Positions 1 through 8,096 of a stretch of DNA of 64,000 nt are shown piece by piece. The position numbers were made by a program, and so were the translations under genes. Below the pieces are notes generated by a model. It worked only from the letters and a program-made list of their open reading frames with translations. It was not told where the DNA came from and did no database searches. Source of the stretch: Flavobacterium johnsoniae (GTDB lineage: Bacteria > Bacteroidota > Bacteroidia > Flavobacteriales > Flavobacteriaceae); NCBI RefSeq assembly GCF_001879205.1, contig NZ_MLFK01000002.1, forward strand, positions 434,001-498,000, written 5' to 3'. Positions within the stretch are counted from its first letter, which is position 1; each line of letters starts with the position of its first letter.

Positions 1-237
1 TAAATTATATTGAACCAGTCTCTCCTCTGGTAAAGTAACACTGTCTAAACGAATACCTTCCTGAATAGGAACAGGACAGCTTTTATTGTATTTTTCGACT
101 AATTCTGTGATTTCAGTATTTACTTCATCTGCTTTTTCAGAAAGAAAAAACTGAAAGAAAACAGCCAGTCCTATGGCAATTACAATTATAACTAATAATA
201 AAATATTCTGTCTTTTTTTACTTTGTTTTTCTGTCAT
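1..237 (-). CDS. single-pass membrane protein, N-terminal part only
   Basis: The first 79 codons of a gene that runs off the left edge of the window. It begins MTEKQSKK, continues with one hydrophobic membrane segment at about residues 11-32, then a hydrophilic stretch. A short basic N-terminus before the helix suggests the bulk lies in the periplasm. It is on the same strand as the thymidine kinase gene and starts 30 bases after that gene's stop, so the two could be co-transcribed. I do not recognise the family, and the missing C-terminus prevents a better call. Confidence 0.6.
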   Translation of the reverse strand, partial: MTEKQSKKRQNILLLVIIVIAIGLAVFFQFFLSEKADEVNTEITELVEKYNKSCPVPIQEGIRLDSVTLPEERLVQYNL

Positions 238-267
238 TGCTTTTAAAACTTAAATGTAATTTACAAT

Positions 268-858
268 CTATTTTTCCTGGTTTTTCTTCATTGCTTTAAA
301 GTACGCTGCACGGCTAAGCGGCTCGTATTCTTCGGTTTCACCAAGCATCACCAATTTATCATTGTCTGTTTTTCTAAAACTGTAATTTGCCAGATTTCCG
401 GTTCTGTTGCAGACAGCGTGTACTTTGGTAACATATTCTGCCGTTGCCATTAGTGCCGGCATGGGTCCAAAAGGGTTTCCTTTAAAATCCATATCAAGCC
501 CTGCCACTACCACACGAATTCCCTGATTAGCAAGATCATTACAAACAGTAACAATTTCATCATCAAAAAACTGAGCTTCATCGATCCCAATAACATCGCA
601 GCCTTGTGCCAAAATAGCAATATTAGCTGCTGCAGGGACCGGCGTTGAACGAATCTCATTGGCATCATGCGACACCACCATTTCGTCATGATAACGGGTA
701 TCTATAGAAGGTTTAAAAATTTCGACTCTTTGTTTGGCAAATTGAGCGCGTTTTAATCTGCGGATTAATTCCTCGGTTTTACCCGAAAACATTGATCCAC
801 AAATAACTTCAATCCAACCAAATTGTTCTTTGTGATTTACTGTATTTTCGAGAAACAT
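268..858 (-). CDS. tdk: thymidine kinase (type II, TdK)
   Basis: Phosphorylates thymidine with ATP in the cytosolic salvage pathway. The P-loop GSMFSGKT is at residues 21-28 and the DEAQFF motif, holding the catalytic Glu, at about 93-98. The lasso segment near the C-terminus (NYSFRK) closes over the nucleoside. The zinc ribbon looks reduced: only one Cys is visible in the region HAVCNRTG. I chose the ATG at 858 (196 residues) because it places the P-loop at the usual distance from the start. The frame stays open upstream to 951, but that extension has no family resemblance. The gene is divergent from the acidic protein gene at 1094. Confidence 0.93.
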   Translation of the reverse strand: MFLENTVNHKEQFGWIEVICGSMFSGKTEELIRRLKRAQFAKQRVEIFKPSIDTRYHDEMVVSHDANEIRSTPVPAAANIAILAQGCDVIGIDEAQFFDDEIVTVCNDLANQGIRVVVAGLDMDFKGNPFGPMPALMATAEYVTKVHAVCNRTGNLANYSFRKTDNDKLVMLGETEEYEPLSRAAYFKAMKKNQEK

Positions 859-1093
859 TTTGTATTTTTCTGCCTTTAAAAATGAATAGTTTTTATTACT
901 TTGTACTGGTAATAAATCGACGTAAAAATGTGCTGTTTTACATTTTTTCAAAAGTAGAAAATTTTTATCAAATCGGAGATTGGCTGACGCTTATTAACAG
1001 AAATAAAAAAATATCTATTAGATTTCCTTAAGAATAAAGACATTCAGACATCAAATACACTAAAATACCTTATTCACTATAATTTCAACAGTT

Positions 1094-2125
1094 ATGAAAA
1101 AAAAATTGGAAGCCGATTTAATCAGCATTGCACATCGAATTTTAAAGCTTAAAAATAAATCCGATATCAATCAATTATATCTTGAAACACAGAAATTATA
1201 TGAGAAACTAGCGATTTTAAAATTTGTTGATGAAAATTTCGACGAAGTAAAACCAACTATCAGCCACAGCGAAATAAGTTCTAAAATCGAAACGATCTTT
1301 GAAAAAGAAGAAACTAAGGCCGAAACCAAAATTGAAACTCCAGTTCCAGTTGAAGAAATTAAAGCTGAAGAAACTCCTGAACCAGTAATTATTGAAGAAG
1401 TAAAGGCAGAAATTCCGGAAGAAATCGTTGCTGAAGCAATTATCCCGGAAGAAACTCCGGAAGAAACTCCTGAACCTGTTGAAGAAACGGTCGAAGAACC
1501 AATTACAGAACCCGAAGTTGAAGCGATTGAGGAAACTGAAAAGACAGCTGAACCAAAAAATAATACGGAAGAATTTTCGTTTACAACTGTAAATGAGTTA
1601 AAACCAATTCCGGATTTTAAACCTGCTTTCGAATTAGATCTGGAAGAAGTAAAAAACGAAGTTACCGAAGAAATTAAAGAAGAGCCTAAAGCAGCAGCAC
1701 CGAAGCCAGGACCAATTCCTATTGCATTTGAAGATTTCGGAATAAATTATGCCGATGCCCAATTTGTAAAAGTAGACAGTTTTGAAGCCGTTCCTCCCGC
1801 TTCAACTCCTGATTTAAAAGAGCAAAAAGTGATTGAAACAGCCGTTTTAGAAACTTCAAAAGAACCTAAATCAGTTTCTTTAAACGAGAAATTGGCAAAA
1901 GGTTTTCATATTGATTTAAACGACCGAATTGCTTTTACTAAAAACCTTTTCGGAAACAGCACCGAAGATTACAGCCGCGTCTTAAATCAGTTATTAACTT
2001 TTGATTCTTATGCAGAAGCAAAGGATTTCATTGAAAACATGGTAAAACCGGATTATAATAATTGGGAAGGAAAAGACGATTATGCAGAACGTTTTCTTGG
2101 AATTATTGAGAAGAAATTCGCCTAA
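1094..2125 (+). CDS. conserved acidic protein of unknown function
   Basis: A 343-residue cytoplasmic protein with no signal peptide. An N-terminal helical part (about residues 1-60) is followed by a very Glu/Pro/Val-rich low-complexity region (about 75-165), another acidic segment, and a compact C-terminal part (about 270-343) with the look of a folded domain (RIAFTKNLFG, then YAEAKDFIEN, NNWEGKD). The C-terminal part and the N-terminal helix are probably the conserved units and the middle a disordered linker. It lies just upstream of rsmI on the same strand, separated by a palindromic repeat. I do not know its function. Confidence 0.75.
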   Translation: MKKKLEADLISIAHRILKLKNKSDINQLYLETQKLYEKLAILKFVDENFDEVKPTISHSEISSKIETIFEKEETKAETKIETPVPVEEIKAEETPEPVIIEEVKAEIPEEIVAEAIIPEETPEETPEPVEETVEEPITEPEVEAIEETEKTAEPKNNTEEFSFTTVNELKPIPDFKPAFELDLEEVKNEVTEEIKEEPKAAAPKPGPIPIAFEDFGINYADAQFVKVDSFEAVPPASTPDLKEQKVIETAVLETSKEPKSVSLNEKLAKGFHIDLNDRIAFTKNLFGNSTEDYSRVLNQLLTFDSYAEAKDFIENMVKPDYNNWEGKDDYAERFLGIIEKKFA

Positions 2126-2134
2126 AAAAATAAA

Positions 2135-2224
2135 ACACAGATTTCACGAATTAACACGAATTTTTTCTTTGTGAAATTTTTAAAAGAACTTGTAATCTGC
2201 GTCAATTCGTAAAATTCGTGTTAT
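2135..2224. repeat. dispersed palindromic repeat (CACAGATTTCACGAATT type)
   Basis: Between the acidic protein gene and rsmI. The left arm reads CACAGATTTCACGAATTAA and the right arm ends in AATTCGTAAAATTCGTGTT, so the transcript can fold into a long imperfect hairpin. It belongs to the same family as the elements at 2966, 3536, 52502 and 52757. Confidence 0.65.
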
Positions 2225-2237
2225 AATATCAAAAAAT

Positions 2238-2951
2238 ATGTCAAAATTATATATCGTTCCAACGCCAATTGGCAATCTTGAAGACATGACTTTTAGAGCC
2301 ATTCGGGTTTTAAAAGAAGTCGATTTAATTTTGGCTGAAGACACTAGAACAAGCGGTAAACTCCTGAAGCATTTTGAAATTGGCACGCACATGCACAGCC
2401 ATCACATGCACAACGAGCACAAAACAACCGAGAATTTAATTGCCCGTTTGAAAGCCGGCGAAACCATCGCTTTGATTTCAGACGCAGGAACTCCGGCAAT
2501 TTCAGATCCCGGCTTTTTATTGACTCGCGCTTGTGTCGAAAATAAAATTGAAGTAGAATGTTTGCCTGGTGCAACGGCTTTTGTTCCGGCACTTGTAAAC
2601 AGCGGATTACCAAATGATAAATTTGTTTTCGAAGGTTTTCTGCCTGATAAAAAAGGACGTCAGACTCGATTTTTGGCTTTAGCCGAAGAAACCAGAACGA
2701 TGATTTTGTACGTTTCTCCGCATAAACTTGTTAAGACTTTAGCCGAATTTATTCAGTATTTCGGAGAAGACAGACAAGTTTGCGTTTCAAGAGAATTATC
2801 AAAATTGCACGAAGAAAATGTACGCGGAACCGCTAAGGAAGTTCTGGCGCATTTTGAAAAAACAGCACCGCGCGGCGAAATCGTAGTGGTTGTTGCCGGA
2901 AAAACAATAACAAAAGAAGCTAAGAAAAGTAAATTTTCGAAGGACGAATAA
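2238..2951 (+). CDS. rsmI: 16S rRNA (cytidine(1402)-2'-O)-methyltransferase RsmI
   Basis: Methylates the ribose of C1402 in the decoding centre of 16S rRNA using SAM. The tetrapyrrole-methylase-type fold is clear: PTPIGNLEDMTFRA near the N-terminus, then AEDTRTSGKLL, SDAGTPAISDPG and LPGATAFVPAL, all in the expected order. At 237 residues it covers the catalytic domain; the extra C-terminal region of some enterobacterial RsmI proteins is reduced to a short Lys-rich tail. Flanked on both sides by palindromic repeats. Confidence 0.95.
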   Translation: MSKLYIVPTPIGNLEDMTFRAIRVLKEVDLILAEDTRTSGKLLKHFEIGTHMHSHHMHNEHKTTENLIARLKAGETIALISDAGTPAISDPGFLLTRACVENKIEVECLPGATAFVPALVNSGLPNDKFVFEGFLPDKKGRQTRFLALAEETRTMILYVSPHKLVKTLAEFIQYFGEDRQVCVSRELSKLHEENVRGTAKEVLAHFEKTAPRGEIVVVVAGKTITKEAKKSKFSKDE

Positions 2952-2965
2952 TAATAATTATTTAT

Positions 2966-3123
2966 GCCACAGATTAAAAGGATTAACACAGATTAACATA
3001 AGGTTGCCACTCATTACACTAATTTCCACTAATTAAATTCGTGCTGATTCGTGATTCGAGCGATAGCGAACAGACGAAGTAAATTCGTGGCAAAAAAATC
3101 CTTTTAATCTTTTAATCTGTGGC
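2966..3123. repeat. dispersed palindromic repeat, GCCACAGATT family, with nested insert
   Basis: The outer arms are GCCACAGATTAAAAGGATT and AATCCTTTTAATCT...AATCTGTGGC. Between them lies a second palindrome (CACTAATTTCCACTAATTAAATTCGTG...AAATTCGTGGCA-like) that contains a small GC-rich hairpin (TCGAGCGATAGCGAACAG region). This is a mosaic of nested elements in the intergenic space before the HopJ-family gene, whose likely start lies just beyond the right arm. Confidence 0.7.
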
Positions 3124-3145
3124 GAAAAAAACAATACATAACAAC

Positions 3146-3490
3146 ATGAGCATACAAGCCTTTTTAGAAAAAGTAAAACAAACTCCAACACAAATCACAT
3201 TTCCTGAAACTATTGCCGTAATCGAGGAAAACTACAATTTTACCCCAACAGCATTCCAAAACGGAACCCAACATAATGCTGCCGGAGAAAATTCAGGTTC
3301 TTGTAAATTATTTTCTTTCGCAAAACTGCAAAACTTAAGCAAAGATGAAACTTTGGCGTGTTTTGGAGCTTTCTATTTTGAAGAAGTTTTAGGAGATCCA
3401 AACGGAACCAATCATCAGAATATTAGAAATTTCATCAACTTAGGCTGGGACGGAATTAAGTTTGAAGGAAATGCTTTAGAAGTGAAATAA
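3146..3490 (+). CDS. HopJ type III effector family protein
   Basis: A 114-residue cytosolic protein matching the HopJ family (Pfam HopJ type III effector): FxETIAVIEENYNFTPTAF, then a conserved NGTQHNAAGENSGSCK segment, FGAFYFEEVL and the HQNIRNF stretch. Despite the family name, such proteins occur in many bacteria without type III secretion, and no secretion gene is seen here, so a housekeeping role is likelier. I start at the ATG at 3146. A GTG at 3119 is in frame, but it lies inside the right arm of the palindromic repeat. Confidence 0.85.
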   Translation: MSIQAFLEKVKQTPTQITFPETIAVIEENYNFTPTAFQNGTQHNAAGENSGSCKLFSFAKLQNLSKDETLACFGAFYFEEVLGDPNGTNHQNIRNFINLGWDGIKFEGNALEVK

Positions 3491-3493
3491 CAG

Positions 3494-3517
3494 TTGTCAG
3501 GCTGAGCGAAGTCGAAG
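3494..3517. repeat. short dispersed element TTGTCAGGCTGAGCG...
   Basis: The sequence TTGTCAGGCTGAGCG followed by AAGTCGAAG recurs almost identically at 19228-19250 and in a diverged form at 10093-10114, always between genes. Confidence 0.6.
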
Positions 3518-3535
3518 CCCTATTACATACAAAAT

Positions 3536-3608
3536 ATTTTTGCCACAGATTTCACAGATTAACACAGATTAAAAAATACTTTTAAATCATATAATCTGTG
3601 GCAAAAAA
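3536..3608. repeat. dispersed palindromic repeat, GCCACAGATT family
   Basis: A compact, well-preserved copy: TTTTTGCCACAGATT, then CACAGATTAACACAGATT, and the closing arm AATCTGTGGCAAAAA. The ends are perfect inverted repeats of about 15 bases. The flanking A and T runs would let the transcript act as a hairpin terminator in either direction. Confidence 0.75.
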
Positions 3609-3639
3609 AAATTACAATCAGATTAAACGATTTTAGAAA

Positions 3640-3680
3640 TCTACAATCTAAAATCAATAATCTAAAATCTAAAATCAACA
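3640..3680. repeat. short tandem repeat (AATCTAAAATC units)
   Basis: Units of the type AATCTAAAATCAAT, AATCTAAAATCTAAAATC run right up to the recJ start codon at 3681, so the ribosome-binding region of recJ consists of simple-sequence repeat. Confidence 0.55.
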
Positions 3681-5393
3681 ATGCGTTGGACCTTAAAACC
3701 AAAACCTTCTGAAGAAAAAGTCAAACATTTGGCGCAAGCCTTAAATGTAGAAGATTTTGTAGCCACACTTTTAATTCAGCGCGGCATTGAAACTTTCGAA
3801 GATGCGAAGAATTTCTTTCGTCCGTCTTTAGAACATCTTCACGATCCATATTTGATGAAAGATATGGACAAAGCCGTTACCCGAATAGAACAGGCAATTG
3901 AAAATCACGAAAATATCTTAGTTTTTGGAGATTATGATGTCGACGGAACAACAGCCGTTTCATTGGTTTCGGCTTATTTAAAATCGCATTACCCAAATAT
4001 TGCCACTTATATTCCGGATCGTTATGACGAAGGTTACGGAATTTCTTTTAAAGGAATTGACTTTGCCGATGACAATGGGTTTTCATTAATTATCGCACTG
4101 GATTGCGGCATTAAATCAATCGACCATATCGCTTACGCAAAAGCAAAAAACATCGACTTTATCATCTGCGATCACCACCGTCCCGGAGAATTTCTTCCGG
4201 ATGCAGTTGCGATTTTAGATCCAAAACGAGAAGACTGCTCCTATCCTTATGACGAATTATGTGGCTGCGGTATTGGTTTTAAATTGATTCAGGCATTGGG
4301 TCAAAACCGAAATGAAACCATCCACGATTTGGTTCCGTATCTCGATTTAGTAGCTACGGCAATTGCAGCTGATATTGTCCCGATCACGGGAGAAAATCGG
4401 GTTCTGGCTTATTTTGGACTGCAAGTAATTAATAGCGATCCAAGACCCGGAATTAAAGCTTTGGTACATCAGGTAAAAAAGAAAGTTCTCGATATAACTG
4501 ACGTTGTTTTTATTATTTCTCCCCGAATTAATGCGGCAGGAAGAATCAAGCACGGAAATCATGCGGTTGAATTACTGACTGAATTCGACTTTGAACAAGC
4601 ACAGCAATTCGCTTCAGAAATTGAACAATACAATGCTGACCGAAAAGATTTAGACAAAAAAATTACCAAAGAAGCCTTTCAGCAGATTCTGGAAAATCAG
4701 GAACAAGAGCGTTTTTCTACCGTTGTTTTTCAGGAAGACTGGCATAAAGGCGTTATCGGTATTGTGGCTTCAAGATTAATTGAAACCTATTATCGACCAA
4801 CGCTGGTTTTTACAAAAAGCGGTGACAAATACGCAGCTTCTGCCCGATCTGTAAAAGGATTTGATGTTTACAACGCATTAGATGCGTGTGCAGAACATTT
4901 AGAGCAATTTGGAGGGCATATGTACGCCGCCGGAATGACCTTAAAAGCCGAAAACTATCAGACTTTTAAAGAAGCTTTCGAAAAGCAGGTTTCAGCTACT
5001 ATTTTACCGGAAATGCGAACTCCAGAAATTGAAATCGACGCCGAAATAAATTTCTCAGACATTACACCAAAACTCATCCGGATTTTAAAACAATTTGAAC
5101 CGTTTGGCCCGCAGAATATGACTCCGGTTTTTATGACTTCGGATATAAAAGATACGGGTTACGCTAAAACTCTGGGAGCCGAAGAAGAACATTTAAGACT
5201 TTTTGTAAAACAAATCTCCCGAAGCATCGGGACCGATGGAATTGCCGCAATTGGCTTTGGACTCGGAAAAAAACTCCACATAGCACAAAATCAAAATCTG
5301 TTTCAACTCGCTTATTCAATTGCCGAAAACGAATGGAACGGAACTGTTTCAACACAGCTTATGCTGAAAGACATTAGAACAAATGACAACTAA
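3681..5393 (+). CDS. recJ: single-stranded-DNA-specific exonuclease RecJ
   Basis: A 5'-3' ssDNA exonuclease in recombination (RecF pathway), base-excision and mismatch repair. DHH-family motifs are complete: GDYDVDGT with metal-binding Asp at residues 84, 86 and 88, Asp141 in ALDCG, and the DHH triplet at 164-166. The DHHA1 half carries the GIVASRLIE segment, ASARS, and GGHMYAAG. The C-terminal OB-like part has the KQFEPFGPQN segment. The length of 570 residues is normal. The stop overlaps the start of the MFS gene by 11 bases (ATGACAACTAA), which implies translational coupling. Confidence 0.96.
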   Translation: MRWTLKPKPSEEKVKHLAQALNVEDFVATLLIQRGIETFEDAKNFFRPSLEHLHDPYLMKDMDKAVTRIEQAIENHENILVFGDYDVDGTTAVSLVSAYLKSHYPNIATYIPDRYDEGYGISFKGIDFADDNGFSLIIALDCGIKSIDHIAYAKAKNIDFIICDHHRPGEFLPDAVAILDPKREDCSYPYDELCGCGIGFKLIQALGQNRNETIHDLVPYLDLVATAIAADIVPITGENRVLAYFGLQVINSDPRPGIKALVHQVKKKVLDITDVVFIISPRINAAGRIKHGNHAVELLTEFDFEQAQQFASEIEQYNADRKDLDKKITKEAFQQILENQEQERFSTVVFQEDWHKGVIGIVASRLIETYYRPTLVFTKSGDKYAASARSVKGFDVYNALDACAEHLEQFGGHMYAAGMTLKAENYQTFKEAFEKQVSATILPEMRTPEIEIDAEINFSDITPKLIRILKQFEPFGPQNMTPVFMTSDIKDTGYAKTLGAEEEHLRLFVKQISRSIGTDGIAAIGFGLGKKLHIAQNQNLFQLAYSIAENEWNGTVSTQLMLKDIRTNDN

Positions 5394-6663
5394 ATCAAAC
5401 AAACCAGATCCGTATCAGGCACTGCGTTACAGAGAATTCAACGTTTTTTTAATATTGCGTTTTGCTATGGTTTTTGCCTGGTCGATGCAGTTTATTGTAA
5501 TCGAATGGGAAGTTTACAGTTTAACAAAAAATCCTCTTTCGCTGGGGATTATAGGTTTAATGGAAGTAATTCCTGCTGTTGGAATGGCTTTATTTGCCGG
5601 GCATATTGTAGACCAAAGAGAAAAGAAAGGATTATTGGTAAAATGTATTTTAGGATTCTCGATAATCAGTTTCGGATTATTTTTATTGACTTGGCCAAAA
5701 GTTGTTGGCGGCTGGTCTTCAAATGTAATTCTGTATTCGATTTACGCTTTAGTATTTTTTGGCGGATTGGTTCGTGCTTTTATGGGACCAACTATCTTCT
5801 CGCTTCTATCCTTAATAATTCCTAAAAAAGCATACCCTAATGCGGCAACCTGGAGCAGTTCGGTTTGGCAGATTGGAGCGGTTATGGGACCGGCGCTTGC
5901 AGGATTTTCTATCAACTGGATTGGCGTTCACTGGTCGATGTGTCTCGTCTTCGGATTCTCGATTCTTTCCTTAATTGCCTTATCCCAAATTAGTACAAAA
6001 CCAATCATAAATCCTAAAATTGGAGAATCAATAAAAGACAGTCTTACAGAAGGTTTGACTTTTGTATTTAAAAATAAAATCGTTTTGGGCGCATTATCAC
6101 TTGATATGATTGCGGTACTTTTTGGAGGAGCTGTTGCTTTATTGCCTGTTTTTGCTCAAGACATCTTGAAAGTAGGTTCTGAAGGCTTCGGAATTTTAAG
6201 GGCTGCTCCTGCTGTGGGCGCTTTTATCACGATGATTGTTTCAGCTTATGTACCATTATATAAAAATGCAGGTAAGAAGCTTTTAATCGCCATATTTGTT
6301 TTTGGATTATCTATCATTTTATTTGGACTTTCTACTTATTTCTGGCTTTCTGTTTTTGCTTTATTTTTAAGCGGACTTGCCGATGGAATTTCGGTAGTAA
6401 TCCGCCAGACTATTTTACAGCTTAAAACTCCTGATCATATGCGCGGGCGTGTTGGTGCTGTAAATTCTATTTTTGTTGGATCTTCTAATGAATTGGGAGC
6501 GTTTGAAAGCGGCGCAACTGCTAAATTAATGGGAGCTGTGACATCAGTTGTTTTTGGAGGAAGCGTTACACTTTTGACTGTTGTTGTTACTGCTTTAAAA
6601 TCGCCGACATTTAGAAATCTAGATTTACATAGAGATATGGAAGATCATCAAAAATTGGAGTAA
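5383..6663 (+). CDS. MFS transporter, EntS/MFS_3-like
   Basis: An inner-membrane major facilitator of 426 residues with about twelve hydrophobic segments. The N-terminal part (RYREFNVFLILRF) and the later DHMRGRVGAVN segment are typical of the MFS_3 / enterobactin-exporter-like family. DHMRGRV is the characteristic motif between the later helices. The natural substrate cannot be read from sequence; these proteins usually export small hydrophobic molecules or siderophores. It overlaps recJ by 11 bases and abuts the following hydrolase gene with no gap, so the three form one transcription unit. Confidence 0.85.
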   Translation: MTTKSNKPDPYQALRYREFNVFLILRFAMVFAWSMQFIVIEWEVYSLTKNPLSLGIIGLMEVIPAVGMALFAGHIVDQREKKGLLVKCILGFSIISFGLFLLTWPKVVGGWSSNVILYSIYALVFFGGLVRAFMGPTIFSLLSLIIPKKAYPNAATWSSSVWQIGAVMGPALAGFSINWIGVHWSMCLVFGFSILSLIALSQISTKPIINPKIGESIKDSLTEGLTFVFKNKIVLGALSLDMIAVLFGGAVALLPVFAQDILKVGSEGFGILRAAPAVGAFITMIVSAYVPLYKNAGKKLLIAIFVFGLSIILFGLSTYFWLSVFALFLSGLADGISVVIRQTILQLKTPDHMRGRVGAVNSIFVGSSNELGAFESGATAKLMGAVTSVVFGGSVTLLTVVVTALKSPTFRNLDLHRDMEDHQKLE

Positions 6664-7578
6664 ATGAAGTCCCTTATTCTTTCTCTGATTCTTGTATTTC
6701 CATTTTTAGCGAAAGGGCAAAATCTCTACATTAAAACCTACGGAAACGAAAAAAACAAACCTTTAATTTTTATTCACGGAGGTCCAAGCGGCAACGCAAC
6801 TTTGTTTGAAGGAACAACAGCTCAAAATCTGGCCGCCCAGGGTTTTTATGTTATTGCTTATGACCGAAGAGGAGAAGGAAGATCAGCAGATCCTGATGCA
6901 AAGTTTACTTATGAAGAAGCTTTTCAGGATTTAAATTCTATTTACAAAAAATATGATTTAAAGAAAGCTATTTTACTTGGTCATAGTTTTGGAGGTTTGG
7001 TTGCGACACTTTATACCAATAAATATCCACAGAAGGTAAACGCATTGGTTTTAGCGGGTGCTTTGTTTGCCCAACAGGAAACTTACGACCATATCTTAAA
7101 TTCGATAAAGAAAATACATAACGGTGATTCTAAAACACTAAATAAAATAGCTTATGTAGAGAAATTGGATAAAAATTCTGCAGAATATAGAAAACGTTGT
7201 TTTGATCTGGCAAGTGATGAAAATTATTTTAAAATGCCAAACCCAACTACAGCATCCAAAAAACTATATGCCGATTACGAAGCCGGTGAATTTTACAAAA
7301 ACAACATCAGAAACAAAAATGCGCCTTTGCTTTTTTATCAAAATGAAAAACAAAATAACATTGATACCCGAACAATTTTAAAGAAAATAAAAACTGCCGG
7401 CGTACCTATTTTTGCAATTTATGGAAAAGAGGATCGTATTTTTTCATCGGAACAAATTACTTCAATTAAAAAACTGGCCGGCGAAAATCACTTTGCTTTT
7501 CTGGATAATTGCTCTCATTATTTATTTGTAGATCAGCAAGATGAATTTCTGAAACAAATAAAAAGATGGGTTAAATAA
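6664..7578 (+). CDS. secreted alpha/beta hydrolase (proline iminopeptidase-like)
   Basis: The signal peptide is at residues 1-18, ending LAKGQ. The alpha/beta-hydrolase fold shows the oxyanion motif HGGPSG (about 38-43), DRRGEGRS (about 67-74), the nucleophile elbow GHSFGG with Ser108, a late acid in GKEDRIF, and the His in NCSHYLF. HGGP plus GRS resembles prolyl aminopeptidases of family S33, but the substrate is not determined. Its start codon directly follows the MFS stop, so it is expressed with that exporter and recJ. Confidence 0.82.
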   Translation: MKSLILSLILVFPFLAKGQNLYIKTYGNEKNKPLIFIHGGPSGNATLFEGTTAQNLAAQGFYVIAYDRRGEGRSADPDAKFTYEEAFQDLNSIYKKYDLKKAILLGHSFGGLVATLYTNKYPQKVNALVLAGALFAQQETYDHILNSIKKIHNGDSKTLNKIAYVEKLDKNSAEYRKRCFDLASDENYFKMPNPTTASKKLYADYEAGEFYKNNIRNKNAPLLFYQNEKQNNIDTRTILKKIKTAGVPIFAIYGKEDRIFSSEQITSIKKLAGENHFAFLDNCSHYLFVDQQDEFLKQIKRWVK

Positions 7579-7656
7579 TTTTTCAAATTTTTATGATTTT
7601 TTTATTTAGAATTAATATAAATAATATTTATATTTGTTGGAATAAAAGGATTTACG

Positions 7657-8013
7657 ATGAGAGAAATAGAACAGATATATCATAATAATTTTGGAATTGC
7701 CTTTTACTGGAAACGAAATAACCAAACCATTCTTGATAAAGTACAATTGGTTTTTAAGGAAACAGGCTTTTATTTCAGCGTATCAGAGCTGAATCACTTT
7801 TGCAATTTAATCGAAGACAGTATCATCGAAAATACTTGTTGTGAAGCTTGTGAAATGAAATATTCCTGCCATAAATTTTTATTGAAAACCCCATGTAACT
7901 CAATAGATCTTGCCGTTTCCATGACCGAATTAAAATCGATTAAAGATTTGGTTGAAGGTTCTTTGTTCAAAATTGAGCTTGACGAATATGTTTACGGAGT
8001 AGGCTTAAATTAA
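7657..8013 (+). CDS. conserved small protein with Cys cluster
   Basis: A 118-residue cytosolic protein with no signal peptide or membrane segment. The distinctive feature is the Cys-rich segment CCEACEMKYSCHKF followed by a further Cys, spaced like a metal-binding site. I do not assign a family. A short AT-rich gap on each side suggests its own promoter. Confidence 0.7.
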   Translation: MREIEQIYHNNFGIAFYWKRNNQTILDKVQLVFKETGFYFSVSELNHFCNLIEDSIIENTCCEACEMKYSCHKFLLKTPCNSIDLAVSMTELKSIKDLVEGSLFKIELDEYVYGVGLN

Positions 8014-8096
8014 GAATTATTATAAATAAATTAACATCATTTTTTCATTATTGAAATATATTTTGATTGTATTCAAAAAAAAGTATATTTACAACA

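Noticed and set aside
859..951. Longer start for the thymidine kinase
   Set aside because: The added 31 residues have no family resemblance and precede the normal distance to the P-loop.
3146..3490. HopJ protein as evidence for type III secretion
   Set aside because: The family name is historical; no secretion apparatus or chaperone gene is present and the family is common in non-pathogens.
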